DNA from: Candidatus Parcubacteria bacterium
Lineage (GTDB): Bacteria; Patescibacteriota; Minisyncoccia; JAHIHE01; JAGLIN01
Assembly: GCA_023132875.1 (NCBI GenBank)
Contig: JAGLXN010000039.1
Coordinates: 1-33,540, forward strand
DNA: 33,540 bases
Reading direction: 5' to 3'
The position numbers and the translations under genes are program-made. Within the stretch, counting starts at the first letter, position 1. Every line of letters starts with the position of its first letter. Under the pieces are notes generated by a model, which saw only the letters and a list, made by a program, of their open reading frames with translations, was not told where the DNA came from and made no database searches. Below, in pieces: positions 1-10,366 of the stretch.

Positions 1-9
1 AAAATAGAA

Positions 10-3000
10 TTGCAAAAAAAATATTGGGTAAAGAATTATTTTACGGTTGATCTTAAAGATTACTTGGAAGATTCTTTAGGACATTATATTTTGACTTTTT
101 CGCATCCTGATTACAGGCAGCGCTGGGGAAAAAAAGAACGGATATATGAAAGAACATATTTAACTGTTACGAATTTGGGAATTGTGGAAAAAAGAGTTGA
201 GATAAGAAATAGCGGAACTAATCAAGAAGTTAATTTAAACAGTGAACAGCAAGCTAAATTAAAGAATATCTATTGGGTAACTAATTTGAAAAGCGCTAAT
301 CCAATTGAAGGAGCTGGGGTTCAGCTTTTTGAAGGCGTTAAAGAAGGATCTGGAGTCAAGATGAAAAAATTGTCTTCATATGTTACAAACAGATCGGGCA
401 TTGTTGAGACGGCGGTCGCTAATAATTTGCATGGAGTTGTTGTTACGAACGGAAGCGATAGCGCTTTAATTTCTCGCTACGACAATAAGCTTGGCCATGG
501 AAGCATCGCCAGAACCGCCCAAAAAATATATTCATATACGGATCGTCCGATCTATAAGCCTGGACAAGAGGTTTATATAAAAGGGCTTTATAGAATAGGA
601 TATGATGGTGATTATGAAATTTTTAGGGAGAAAAAAATTCCGCTGAAAATTTATAATAGCAAGAACGAAGAAATATTGAATCAAGAATTAGAAGTAAACG
701 ATTTCGGCACTTTCAACACAAAATTGATCTTAGACGCAAAAGCTCCGTTGGGCCGGTATAGAATTGACGCCAAAGGAGTGAATACTTATTTTGAAGTTGA
801 GGAATATGTTCCGGCTCCGTTTAAAGTTGAATCGAAGATAGACAAAGAAGAATATATTTCGGGCGATGTTTTCAATATGGAAATTGACGCCAGTTATTAT
901 TTTGGAGCGTCTGTTGAAGGCGGAGAGGTTGAATATAGCATTGGAAGCCAGAATTATTATTTTGACAAATATAAGGATGAATATTTTAATTTTGGATCAT
1001 CGTGGTATTACTGTTATGACTGCAGTTATGGGGATAAATTTATTTTGAGAAATAAAACTGAATTAGACAGTTCCGGCAAAGCGAAAATATCGCATAAGCT
1101 TGATCTGAATAAATTATTTGAAGGAAACGAGAATATAAAAAGCAAAATATTTGTTGTTTATCTGACTATCAAAAATTCCAACGGTCAGGCTGTTTCCGCG
1201 CAAAAATCGTTTATTGTTCATAGGGGAGAATATTATCTCGGGCTGAAAACTGATAAATATTTCTTGAGTAAAAATGAATCTTTCAAAGCTAAAGTAAAAT
1301 CAGTTGATACTGAAGGAAAAGAAGTTTCTGTTCAAAATATTAAACTGCAAGTCAATAAAATAAAATGGGTTCAGAATAAAAGGAAAGAGGTTGATGGCGG
1401 ATATTATTATAAATGGGAAAAAGAACTGGAATTGATCCAAGAAAAAACAATTAGCACTGATCAAAACGGTGATTGGAGCGGAAATTTTTCTTTGGGCAGG
1501 GAGGGAGAATATGAATTAAAGGCGGCAGGCAAAGATAATAGAGGAAATGTGATCACAAGTAGCTATAATATTTATGTTTATGGGGGCGCTCAAGTTGATA
1601 TTAGAAGAACAAATGACACGGAACTGGAAATAGTTGTTGATAAAAACAATTTAAAGACAGGCGATAAGGCGAAGATCATTATTAAATCTCCGTACAAAAA
1701 GGCCAAAGCGCTGATTAGTATTGAAAGAGGAAGAGTTTTTAAGTATGAAATCGTTGATATTAATCAAAATCTTTATGACTATACTTTTACGGTATTGTCG
1801 GATTATACTCCTAACTTCTATGTCTCGGTAATTTTGCTTTCTTCAGATTCAAATCCGGAAGTTAAATTTGGTCAAGTTCAATTTAAAGTTGATACAGAAA
1901 GGAAGGAATTGGATATTTCTGTCCAATCTGACAAAAAAACATATTTGCCGGGAGAAGAAGTTGTTTTGAATCTTGAGACAAAAGATTACGCGGGCAATCC
2001 CGTGGAGACGGAATTTTCAGTGGCTGTTGCCGATTTGAGCGTTTTGGCGCTGAAAGGAAATCCAAAGAAAAATCCGCTTGTGTTCTTTTATGGCGGATTT
2101 CCTCTGACAATTTCAACTTCCAGTAATTTGGAAAATATTCTTTATGAAGTCGATATTGCCAGTGAAACCAAGGGAGGAGGCGGAGCAGAGTCGGAAGATC
2201 TGGCGAAGAAAAAGAGAGGAATTTTCAAAGATACCGCTTTATGGCAAGCAGTCGTTAGGACGGATCAAAATGGACAAGCGGAAATAAAATTTACTTTGCC
2301 TGATAATTTAACCACTTGGCAGATCGAATCAATTGGAATTAGTAAAGATACAAAATTAGGCGTTGATTATCAGGACTTTATCGCGCGCAAGAACGTAATG
2401 CTTGTTCCGCTAAAGCCGCGTTTCATAGTTCCTGGAGATGAATTTTATTTAGGTGCGAAAATTTTCAATCAGACCAATAAGAGGCAAAGTTTGAAAGTTG
2501 AATTTTCAAGCGGGACATTATCCTTGAAAAATGATCAAAGAAATAAAAGCGTTCAAATAGAAGCAAACGAATCAAAAACTGTTTACTTTAACGTTGTAGC
2601 TGATTCATCTCAGCAAAAAGGTTCGCATAGTTTTGTTTTATCCGCTAAAAACAGCGCTTATGAAGATACCGTAGAAAACACGATCAAGATAACCAGAAAT
2701 GATACTTATGAAGCAACAGCTACGGCAGGATATTCAAGCGTGGCTCTTGTCAAGGAATTTGTTTATTTGCCTGAAAATATTGTCGGAGACAGGGGCGGAC
2801 TGACTATTCAAAGCAGCGCCACTTTAGCTGTTTTTCTGTCAGACGCTTTAAATTATTTAATGGCTTATCCTTATGGATGCAGCGAGCAAATTGCCAGCAA
2901 GCTTAATTCGATCGCGATTGTAAAAAAAGGATTAAACTTAGAAAATATCGGCGATAAGTTTGAATTGGAAGATATTGAATTTGACGGGCGAAAATGGACA

Positions 3001-4416
3001 ATAGACGAGGTTGTGGAAATCGGGTTAGCAAGGATCTATGAAAATCAAAAATCTAACGGAGGATTTGCTTATTATCCAGACGGAGATCCGAGTATATATT
3101 TAACATTGCATATAACTAATACTTTAAAGGATTTGAAGGACGCGGGATATGAAATAAATGATAACAGTTTAAAGCGAGCTTTTGTTTATATCAATAATAG
3201 GGTGAGTTACAATAAAAATTTACAAAAAAACAAGGACTTAGTTATTCTGGCAACTAATTCTTTGTTGGAAATTAGAGATTATGGAAAGATCAATCCTGGT
3301 TTAACAAGCTATATAAAAAGACTAAGAAACGACAAACTGTTTCTTAATGAGCAGATTAGCAATACTTCTCTTGCTGTTTTGGCCGTAATGTTAAGCGAGA
3401 ATGAAAATATTTTTGGCAAGGAATACAAAAATGAAGTATTCAATATTTTAGAAAATAGAATTGACATTGATTCTCGCGGGGCATTTCTGCCATCCGGCAA
3501 AAATATGATTTGGCAATATTACGGCACGCAAACCAAAGATACCGCCTTGTTGCTTAAAGCTTTATCAAAAGACGAGAGAGATAATGAAATTCTAGACAAG
3601 ATCCTGCGCTGGCTGCTGAGAAGCCGCAACAAAGACGGATCATGGGGTTCAACAAATAATACAATTTCCGTTATTGACGCGATGACTGATTATCTTATTT
3701 GGCAAAGGGAAACTGAGTCGGAATTTACATTAAAAGTTCTGCTTGACGGCAAGGAAAAACAGTCTTTTGATTATAACGCGCAGACGATTCTTGATCAAAA
3801 TAGTCTGGAAATTCCAGTGAGCGAGATAGGACTGGGATCGTTTAGCTCCTTAACCTTTGAAAAAGAAAATCACAATGATTTGAATAATAATTTTTATTAT
3901 GACATTTCATTGAAATACTTTTTGCCGATTGATACAATTCCGCCGCGTGATGAAGGGTTTTCAATTACGCGTGAATTTTATAGTCTGGAAGATAAAGATG
4001 GAGAAAACCCGGTAACGCAGGCAAGTCCCGGTGATGTTTTGCGCGGGCGAATCAAAGTGCTTGTACCAGAAGGTAGAAACTTTGTCGCGGTGGAAGATTT
4101 CATTCCCGCGGGAGTGGAACTAATTAACTTCAATTTAGCGACAGAGAACAAAGCGCTTTTAGTAGAAGAACAAAATGATTACGACTGGTGGCATAATTAT
4201 TACAATAACAAAAAATTGCGTCCAAATATGAAAGAATTGAGAGATGACCGCTTGTTTCTTTTCAAAGAAAATCTTCCTGCTGGAGAATATGAGTATGACT
4301 ATTTCGTTCGCGTCCTGATTCCCGGCAAATTCCACCATCTCCCCGCTATTGTCTCTGAAATGTACTTCCCTGAAAATTTCGCCAGAACAAGCGGGAGGTA
4401 TTTTGAAGTGAAATAG
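10..4416 (+). CDS. Bacterial alpha-2-macroglobulin family protein (5' end probably outside window)
   Basis: MG-domain style beta-rich protein; thioester motif YPYGCSEQ (CxEQ); A2M bait/TED region 'LPDNLTTWQIESIGISKDTKLG'. ORF is open to base 1 and the listed start is TTG, so the N-terminus is likely truncated. Confidence 0.93.
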   Translation: MQKKYWVKNYFTVDLKDYLEDSLGHYILTFSHPDYRQRWGKKERIYERTYLTVTNLGIVEKRVEIRNSGTNQEVNLNSEQQAKLKNIYWVTNLKSANPIEGAGVQLFEGVKEGSGVKMKKLSSYVTNRSGIVETAVANNLHGVVVTNGSDSALISRYDNKLGHGSIARTAQKIYSYTDRPIYKPGQEVYIKGLYRIGYDGDYEIFREKKIPLKIYNSKNEEILNQELEVNDFGTFNTKLILDAKAPLGRYRIDAKGVNTYFEVEEYVPAPFKVESKIDKEEYISGDVFNMEIDASYYFGASVEGGEVEYSIGSQNYYFDKYKDEYFNFGSSWYYCYDCSYGDKFILRNKTELDSSGKAKISHKLDLNKLFEGNENIKSKIFVVYLTIKNSNGQAVSAQKSFIVHRGEYYLGLKTDKYFLSKNESFKAKVKSVDTEGKEVSVQNIKLQVNKIKWVQNKRKEVDGGYYYKWEKELELIQEKTISTDQNGDWSGNFSLGREGEYELKAAGKDNRGNVITSSYNIYVYGGAQVDIRRTNDTELEIVVDKNNLKTGDKAKIIIKSPYKKAKALISIERGRVFKYEIVDINQNLYDYTFTVLSDYTPNFYVSVILLSSDSNPEVKFGQVQFKVDTERKELDISVQSDKKTYLPGEEVVLNLETKDYAGNPVETEFSVAVADLSVLALKGNPKKNPLVFFYGGFPLTISTSSNLENILYEVDIASETKGGGGAESEDLAKKKRGIFKDTALWQAVVRTDQNGQAEIKFTLPDNLTTWQIESIGISKDTKLGVDYQDFIARKNVMLVPLKPRFIVPGDEFYLGAKIFNQTNKRQSLKVEFSSGTLSLKNDQRNKSVQIEANESKTVYFNVVADSSQQKGSHSFVLSAKNSAYEDTVENTIKITRNDTYEATATAGYSSVALVKEFVYLPENIVGDRGGLTIQSSATLAVFLSDALNYLMAYPYGCSEQIASKLNSIAIVKKGLNLENIGDKFELEDIEFDGRKWTIDEVVEIGLARIYENQKSNGGFAYYPDGDPSIYLTLHITNTLKDLKDAGYEINDNSLKRAFVYINNRVSYNKNLQKNKDLVILATNSLLEIRDYGKINPGLTSYIKRLRNDKLFLNEQISNTSLAVLAVMLSENENIFGKEYKNEVFNILENRIDIDSRGAFLPSGKNMIWQYYGTQTKDTALLLKALSKDERDNEILDKILRWLLRSRNKDGSWGSTNNTISVIDAMTDYLIWQRETESEFTLKVLLDGKEKQSFDYNAQTILDQNSLEIPVSEIGLGSFSSLTFEKENHNDLNNNFYYDISLKYFLPIDTIPPRDEGFSITREFYSLEDKDGENPVTQASPGDVLRGRIKVLVPEGRNFVAVEDFIPAGVELINFNLATENKALLVEEQNDYDWWHNYYNNKKLRPNMKELRDDRLFLFKENLPAGEYEYDYFVRVLIPGKFHHLPAIVSEMYFPENFARTSGRYFEVK

Positions 4417-4465
4417 GGAATGGAATCTAGAATCTAGAATCTAAAATTATGAATTATAAGTATTA

Positions 4466-6562
4466 TTATTCCTCCTCCTTCACAAAAATTTTTACAACTT
4501 CTTCTTTGCTGTTTTCATCGAGAGCTTTGATTTTGTAGATTCCGGAATTTTCTATGTCAAGAATAATTTCTTTTTCTTCTCCGAAAAACTTATTATTAAC
4601 ATACCACCAGACCTCTTTTTTCGCTCGTAGGAGAATTTGTGTGTTTTCTTCCAGTAAGAAAATATCGCCGTTGTGCGGGTTGAGGATCAAGCTGTTGTCT
4701 TGAAGCAGATTTTTGTTCTCTTCATAATCATCTTCAAACAATCCGTACTCAATATTTTCACTTTCATAAAACTCCTGAATTAGATCAAATTCAAAAGGAG
4801 TTTTTTTGTTGTATTCGGAATTGATCAGCAGATTCATTGCTTCATTCCAAATTTTGCCCGCTCCGCTTTGTCCGGAAATCCCATTCATTGGCGTATTATC
4901 GCTGTTGCCGACCCATACGCCTACTAGGAAATCAGGAGTATAGCCGATCGTCCAGCTGTCGTGAAATTCTCTGGAAGTCCCGGTTTTTACGGCATAATTG
5001 TCTTGAAATAAATTCAGATTACTGTTCATCCCGAACTGTTCTATCCCTGTTTTTCTGTCGGAAAGAACTTTATTTATAAGCTGAATATATTTTTCATCAG
5101 CAATTTTTTTGTTTTGCAAAAAATTTGTATTTAGACTATAAGAAAAATCATTTTTATTTCTGTATATTTTAAGAGGATTTAATTTTCCTTCAGATGGAAA
5201 AATAGTGAAATAATACGACAAGCTTAGCAAGTCCATTTCCAATCCTCCCAGCGCGATTCCGAGCTGATAATTCTCTATATCTTGAACAGGATTGAATTCC
5301 AAGTCTTCAAGCAAAAAGCTATAAAAGTCATCCAAGCCTGCGTATTCCAGCACTTTAACCGTTGGAACATTCAGACTATTGGTAAGAGAATAATGCAGGT
5401 TAACTTCTCCCCTATATTCGTAGTCATAATTTTTTGGATAAAAAGAAAAACCTGTTCCTATTGTGTATTTATATTCTTTATCTTCAACGATTGTATATGG
5501 CCTCAGTCCTTTTTCAAATCCTTTTAAATAAATAAATGGCTTTACGGCAGATCCGATCGGTCTTGTTTTTTTTGCCATATTTATCTGATACCCATAAGAT
5601 GAAATTTTGGGATCCGGAGAGCCAATGACCGAAAGAATTTCATTCTCCGGCAATTTAATAACTACGACTGATCCGTTCGTTACATCTTTTTCGTTCATTA
5701 AAAGTAAATTTCTTTTCAATATTTCTCTTAAATTTTCACTAAGTTCTTTATCTACAGTAAGCGCGCAATTTTTTTCACAGTCTATTTTTAAAGAATCTAA
5801 TTCAAAATAGCTGTCACTTTTTGCGTAATTATTAAATTTCACTCTTTTTTCTATAATCTCTTTTTTAGTAAGAGGTTTTATCTTTTTGCAATTCTCGTTG
5901 AGTTTTTCGCATAATAGTTTTGACGATGCAGCATTGTTTGTCGCAAAAGGATGACGCGTAGAAGGACTGCTTAGCGTTGCTAGAAGCTGTAAATTTTGTT
6001 CTTTATCAAGCAGAGCAGGAGTTGATTCAAAATAAAGCCTGCTGGCGTTGTCTATGCCTTGTATTTTATTGCCAAGATAAATTGAATTAACATACATTTT
6101 TAAGATCTCTTCTTTGTTTGTATGCGTTTCCATGCTTATGGCATAAATTGTTTCAGTAACTTTGTTTTTGAGGTTCCTATCTAATTCATTTTGAAGCAGA
6201 ATTTTAACAAGCTGTTGCGTTATCGTGCTTGAAGCTAAATTTTTTTTGCCGGTTAAAAAATTATAAAACGCGCGCAAACTGCTAACCGGATTTATGCCAA
6301 GATGATAATAAAAATATTTATCTTCTTTTTTTATAAGGAGTTTTTTAAATTGTGCGGGAACTTCATCGGAATATTCCGCGTAATATCCGAGATGATTCGG
6401 TTTTATAAAAATATTTTCATTATTTCTGTCTTTGATAGATATAGATCGGTTATTTTTATAAGCAACCAGCAATTCATTTTTAAATTTAAGGCTTAATAAA
6501 AAACCGCCTAAAATCAGGGGGATGGTTATTGTCGTTATAATCAGTATGAATTTTCTTTTCAT
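4466..6562 (-). CDS. pbpC: Penicillin-binding protein 1C-like bifunctional transglycosylase/transpeptidase
   Basis: GT51 motifs (KKEDKYFYYHLGINPVSSLRAF, ASSTITQQLVK) and transpeptidase motifs (GSAVKPFIYL, VKTGTSREFHDSWTIGYTPDFLVGVWVGN). Confidence 0.92.
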   Translation of the reverse strand: MKRKFILIITTITIPLILGGFLLSLKFKNELLVAYKNNRSISIKDRNNENIFIKPNHLGYYAEYSDEVPAQFKKLLIKKEDKYFYYHLGINPVSSLRAFYNFLTGKKNLASSTITQQLVKILLQNELDRNLKNKVTETIYAISMETHTNKEEILKMYVNSIYLGNKIQGIDNASRLYFESTPALLDKEQNLQLLATLSSPSTRHPFATNNAASSKLLCEKLNENCKKIKPLTKKEIIEKRVKFNNYAKSDSYFELDSLKIDCEKNCALTVDKELSENLREILKRNLLLMNEKDVTNGSVVVIKLPENEILSVIGSPDPKISSYGYQINMAKKTRPIGSAVKPFIYLKGFEKGLRPYTIVEDKEYKYTIGTGFSFYPKNYDYEYRGEVNLHYSLTNSLNVPTVKVLEYAGLDDFYSFLLEDLEFNPVQDIENYQLGIALGGLEMDLLSLSYYFTIFPSEGKLNPLKIYRNKNDFSYSLNTNFLQNKKIADEKYIQLINKVLSDRKTGIEQFGMNSNLNLFQDNYAVKTGTSREFHDSWTIGYTPDFLVGVWVGNSDNTPMNGISGQSGAGKIWNEAMNLLINSEYNKKTPFEFDLIQEFYESENIEYGLFEDDYEENKNLLQDNSLILNPHNGDIFLLEENTQILLRAKKEVWWYVNNKFFGEEKEIILDIENSGIYKIKALDENSKEEVVKIFVKEEE

Positions 6563-6622
6563 AATAATGATATCAAACTCATTAGATTTATATTATAGGA
6601 ACCTCTGAAAAACGCAGTTTTT

Positions 6623-6825
6623 GTCATCCTGAACTTGTTTCAGGATCTTCTATCTATTATGCTATTTTATCCTATAAATCACTAGCCATTTGAATAAGTT
6701 GATAATACAATGATTGTATTCTTATAATAAAGATAATAGCATTTTCGCTTTAGATGAAAGATAATATTAAATAGAATAAATTAAAACATAAAATAACAAA
6801 GATTCTGAAACAAGTTCAGAATGAC
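6623..6825. repeat. MITE-like palindromic element GTCATCCTGAACTTGTTTCAGGATCTT...AAGATTCTGAAACAAGTTCAGAATGAC
   Basis: 27-bp imperfect inverted termini; same family as 18060-18217. Confidence 0.85.
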
Positions 6826-6916
6826 AGGTTTTCGATGATGACACTATTCTGTCAGTGAATCAGTAAACATTTGCAGGAATGACAATATAACAATATAACA
6901 ATACAACAATGTAATA

Positions 6917-7504
6917 TTACTCATCCCTATCTCTAAAAATAAATCTGTCGCTTTCTTTCGCGTGCGTGTAAAGTTTAATAATTTCTCTTCTGACCGTTAT
7001 TGGGTGTGGAACTGATTTTAGCTCAAATTTATGCTCTTCGGCGGCGGTTTGAATGTGGATATTTCCAAAACCGAACATAGTAGGAAATATCCCGTGAACC
7101 TTGCTTGTTATATCCTGAATTCTTTTTAAGTCCAACTCAGAAACAACGCGATTAAAAAATCCTATCTGTTCTATATCAAGCAAACGCTGGTTTGTTATAA
7201 TCCAGATGTCCAGATAATAATCTACCCAGATAATAAAAGCTAAGATCCAGATAAAACCATAATATATAATAGAAAAAAGAATAAAAACTTTATTATAAGG
7301 GTCTTCTAAAAAAGCGGGAAATACCATAGGAACAACAAAAATATAAAATATGACAGGTAAAAAAATCAGCGCTAGAAGATGCAAGACATAACCGAGAAGA
7401 GTCAACTTGTGTTTTCTTAGAATAAGAACAATATCTTCATTGTGGTGCTGTCCCGGAAAACTATATTTTTCTCTCTTGTATAAATTTATTGATTTTTTTC
7501 TCAT
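6917..7504 (-). CDS. PH (bPH2/YdbS-like) domain membrane protein
   Basis: Two TM segments followed by 'WIITNQRLLDIEQIGFFNRVVSELDLKRIQDITSKVHGIFPTMFGFGNIHIQTAA', typical of bacterial PH domain proteins. Confidence 0.8.
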   Translation of the reverse strand: MRKKSINLYKREKYSFPGQHHNEDIVLILRKHKLTLLGYVLHLLALIFLPVIFYIFVVPMVFPAFLEDPYNKVFILFSIIYYGFIWILAFIIWVDYYLDIWIITNQRLLDIEQIGFFNRVVSELDLKRIQDITSKVHGIFPTMFGFGNIHIQTAAEEHKFELKSVPHPITVRREIIKLYTHAKESDRFIFRDRDE

Positions 7505-7509
7505 AGTAT

Positions 7510-7755
7510 TTATATATTTGACTTTTTCATGAAATCAATTGGATTTACACTATTCCAGTCTATAGTAAAAAAAGTTATTATTATTGCTAAGGAAATTAAA
7601 AACAAAACTGCCACAAAAAAATATGCGGTGTTTTTTGTTGAATCTCCTTTTACTCCATATTTTTTAAGGTGATAAAAAATAACCCATCCAAAAAGAAAAA
7701 AAAGTCCAAGGGGAATAAATACAAACGCTAAAAAATCTACAAAAGGGAAAGACAT
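7510..7755 (-). CDS. Small hypothetical membrane protein
   Basis: 81-aa ORF with two hydrophobic segments, directly upstream of the PH-domain gene on the same strand. Confidence 0.6.
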   Translation of the reverse strand: MSFPFVDFLAFVFIPLGLFFLFGWVIFYHLKKYGVKGDSTKNTAYFFVAVLFLISLAIIITFFTIDWNSVNPIDFMKKSNI

Positions 7756-7779
7756 GGATTAGAATTATGAATTTAGAAT

Positions 7780-7810
7780 GCCAGCCCAAGGCTGGTCCGC
7801 CTTGGGCGGA
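7780..7810. repeat. Twin-hairpin repeat (GCCAGCCCAAGGCTGGTCCGCCTTGGGCGGA)
   Basis: Reverse complement of the unit at 26259-26332; related copies at 31284-31313 and 31331-31360. Confidence 0.85.
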
Positions 7811-7851
7811 AATTATGAATCAAGATTATTCACTTGGTGTTTCTGATTCTA

Positions 7852-8865
7852 TTATAACAAAGTATTTTTATTATCTTCTGGACATTCAATTCCTAAATGC
7901 TCATAAGCCAGCTTAGTTGCTTTTCTTCCGCGCGGAGTTCTTTCTATAAACCCCAGCTGAAGAAGGTAGGGCTCATATACATATTCAATTGTGTCTTCTT
8001 GATCTGAAAGGCTTGCAGCCAAGGTTGAAACGCCAACTGGACCGCCACTAAACTTTTTGATAATAACTTCCAAAATTTTTCGGTCAGTATGTTCCAATCC
8101 ATGACAGTCTATTTCCAAATATCTAAAAGTTTCATCCACTATATTTTCGTTAATAATCCCGTCTCCTTTTACTTGAGCGAAATCGCGAACTCTTTTTAAA
8201 AGGCGATTAGAGATTCTGGGGGTCTGTCTTGAGCTTTGCGCTATTTTTTTAGCTCCGGCAGAATCAGTCTCTATCCCTAAAATTTTACTCGATCTTTTTA
8301 TTATATGTTCAATTTCTCTATTGTCATAAAAATCAAGTCTTGGTGAAATTCCGAAACGATTCAAAAGAGGAGAAGAAATAAGATCTATTCTTGTTGTTGC
8401 TCCAATAAGCGTGAATTTTGGAAGGTCTAGTCTTATGGTTCTGGCAGATGGTCCTTTTCCTACTATTATATCAAGCATATAATCTTCCATCGCCGGGTAA
8501 AGGATTTCTTCAATTAATTTGTTTAGTCTGTGAATTTCGTCTATAAACAGAATATCTCCATCTTCCATATTAGTAAGTATTGCTCCAAGATCACCGACTT
8601 TTTCAATTGCTGGACCTGAAGTTATTCTAATGTTTTTGCCCATCTCATTCGCGATCAAATGAGATAATGTTGTTTTCCCGAGTCCGCTTGAACCATGGAA
8701 TAATATATGTTCAATTGTTTCATTTCTTTTCTGTGCGGCTTTTATTAGAATCTCAAGGTTCTTTTTAATTTTTTCTTGTCCAACAAAATCATCAAGGCAA
8801 TTTGGCCTTAAAGATAATTCAAAATTTGTATCTTCTTCTTTTTCTTTTGAGTCAGTTATTTTCAT
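7852..8865 (-). CDS. ruvB: Holliday junction branch migration DNA helicase RuvB
   Basis: '[21 protein letters not shown]', Walker [14 protein letters not shown], Walker [12 protein letters not shown], '[22 protein letters not shown]', '[12 protein letters not shown]'. Confidence 0.97.
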   Translation of the reverse strand: MKITDSKEKEEDTNFELSLRPNCLDDFVGQEKIKKNLEILIKAAQKRNETIEHILFHGSSGLGKTTLSHLIANEMGKNIRITSGPAIEKVGDLGAILTNMEDGDILFIDEIHRLNKLIEEILYPAMEDYMLDIIVGKGPSARTIRLDLPKFTLIGATTRIDLISSPLLNRFGISPRLDFYDNREIEHIIKRSSKILGIETDSAGAKKIAQSSRQTPRISNRLLKRVRDFAQVKGDGIINENIVDETFRYLEIDCHGLEHTDRKILEVIIKKFSGGPVGVSTLAASLSDQEDTIEYVYEPYLLQLGFIERTPRGRKATKLAYEHLGIECPEDNKNTLL

Positions 8866-8976
8866 GATATCATACTAACATCTTAACATATTAACATTTT
8901 AACATATAACTAAGATTTTAGGTAATGTTAATAATGTTTATATGTTATTATGTTAAAATGTTAAAATGCGATGGGG

Positions 8977-9005
8977 TTGACAAGATTAAGTTTATCTGTT
9001 AAACT
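8977..9005 (+). promoter_or_regulatory. Sigma70-type promoter for the ncRNA candidate
   Basis: TTGACA (8977-8982), 17-nt spacer, TAAACT (9000-9005) with extended -10 TGn. Confidence 0.65.
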
Positions 9006-9011
9006 GTTTTG

Positions 9012-9187
9012 TTAGGTTAAAAGCGTTTAACAATTTGTAGACAGTTGGGGATATTATCCCAGACACGGGTAGTTTGGGTTCCTGTATTGGAATTTTCTGG
9101 TCTATTCCTCGGAAATTTCTCCACCCTTATTCTTTTAGAAGTTGAGGATCTAGCTGTCTGCAAATTGTTGAACGCTTTATTTTTTTA
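9012..9187 (+). ncRNA. Structured small RNA candidate (6S-like size, family not assigned)
   Basis: 25-bp closing stem (9020-9044 with 9154-9178, two G.U pairs), internal hairpins, U7 tract at 9180-9186, consensus promoter just upstream, no convincing ORF. Confidence 0.6.
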
Positions 9188-9287
9188 CCTGAAATGATAT
9201 ACTGGAATTAAATTGTTGTATTGCTCTATTGCTCTATTGCTAAATTGTTTAGTTATTGAATTTTGTAATTGTTAAAATGTTAAATCT

Positions 9288-10229
9288 ATGACTGTAAAAG
9301 AAACTTTGAGTAAAGAAAGAAAAATAATAATAATTGCGGTTTTTATTATGTTTTTACTACTGACTTTATTTTACAAATGGCAGCTTATAACTTCAAGCGG
9401 ATATTTATTTCTCGGGAACGAAAGCTATAAAAGTAAAGATTATGATGAATCTCTGAAAAACTATAAATACGCGGCAGCTATTGATGGTAATAGGAATACA
9501 ACATACCTAGCCAAGCTAAAAAGGTCAGAAATATTTTATTCGCATGGACTGCTAGACGAAGCAGAAAAAGAATTAAAAATGGCAATAAAAGAAATAAAAA
9601 ATGATTTCAAGGCATACGAAGTTATGGGCGATGTTTATTACGCAAAAAGAGATATTTCTGATTCCATAAGCTGTTATGAAAAAGCTATTGAGCTGAAAGA
9701 TAAAGAAGAAATAAACATTAAATTGGCAAAAAGTTTTATGGCGGAAGGAAATATCGGCAAGGCTAATGATATTTTTTTAAAGTTATATTCAGAAAACAAT
9801 CACAACATTGCAATTTCGTATTATTTGGGACTTCTTGACTTTTATAGAAATGAATCTTATAATGATTATTTTCAAGAGGTTGAAAAAGTCAATGACGCGA
9901 ATTATAAAGAAAAAATCAATAAAATTAAAGAGTATTTGGATAATTATGGCAATATAAAAAATGAAGTTTATAGTAATATTTTAATTGCGGATTTGTATAA
10001 CACAATAAATGAACCATATTTGGCTATTGGGAAAAGCGAACTGGCAATAAATGAAAGTCCAGATTATAGGGACGCTTTTATCGTGCTAGGCAAGTCTAAT
10101 TTTATAATAGGGGATTATAAAAAATCTTATGAAAGTTTTAATAAAGCGTTTGAGCTTGACAGCCACAATCCAGAGATAAGTTTTTGGCTAGGAAGTGTTT
10201 ATGAAAAATTAGACCCCGTCCATAAATAA
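9288..10229 (+). CDS. TPR-repeat membrane-anchored protein, 3' end altered by an inserted palindromic element
   Basis: N-terminal TM, repeated TPR signatures; last residues DPVHK are encoded by the inserted element (10212-10366). Confidence 0.85.
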   Translation: MTVKETLSKERKIIIIAVFIMFLLLTLFYKWQLITSSGYLFLGNESYKSKDYDESLKNYKYAAAIDGNRNTTYLAKLKRSEIFYSHGLLDEAEKELKMAIKEIKNDFKAYEVMGDVYYAKRDISDSISCYEKAIELKDKEEINIKLAKSFMAEGNIGKANDIFLKLYSENNHNIAISYYLGLLDFYRNESYNDYFQEVEKVNDANYKEKINKIKEYLDNYGNIKNEVYSNILIADLYNTINEPYLAIGKSELAINESPDYRDAFIVLGKSNFIIGDYKKSYESFNKAFELDSHNPEISFWLGSVYEKLDPVHK

Positions 10230-10366
10230 CATTCTCAAGTTTACTCAGATTTGCGTCAGATTGGTTTGAAAAAAAATGAAGAATATTGCTATATACTGAA
10301 AGTTTTTTCAAACCAAGATGGCGTGAAGATGAGATGAAATTGTGGAGGTTATTTATGGACGGGGTC
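10212..10366. mobile_element. 155-bp MITE-like element with 19-bp perfect TIRs and TTA target duplication
   Basis: GACCCCGTCCATAAATAAC (10212-10230) and reverse complement (10348-10366); TTA on both sides; inner inverted repeat TTGGTTTGAAAAAA/TTTTTTCAAACCAA. Confidence 0.85.

Noticed and set aside
1883-2116. Antisense ORFs within A2M, PBP1C, PolA and GT3 genes
   Set aside because: Opposite-strand frames of strongly coding genes without recognisable domains.
9012-9187. Calling the ncRNA 6S, SRP or a riboswitch outright
   Set aside because: Size and stem fit 6S loosely, but no diagnostic motif is certain; SRP GNAR/AGCA-type core is not evident; the terminator separates it from the TPR gene.
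10212-10366. Assigning the MITE to a specific IS family
   Set aside because: TIR end GTCCATAAA is loosely reminiscent of some known IS ends, but the 3-bp duplication does not fit IS256-type 8-9 bp; no transposase is present to decide.
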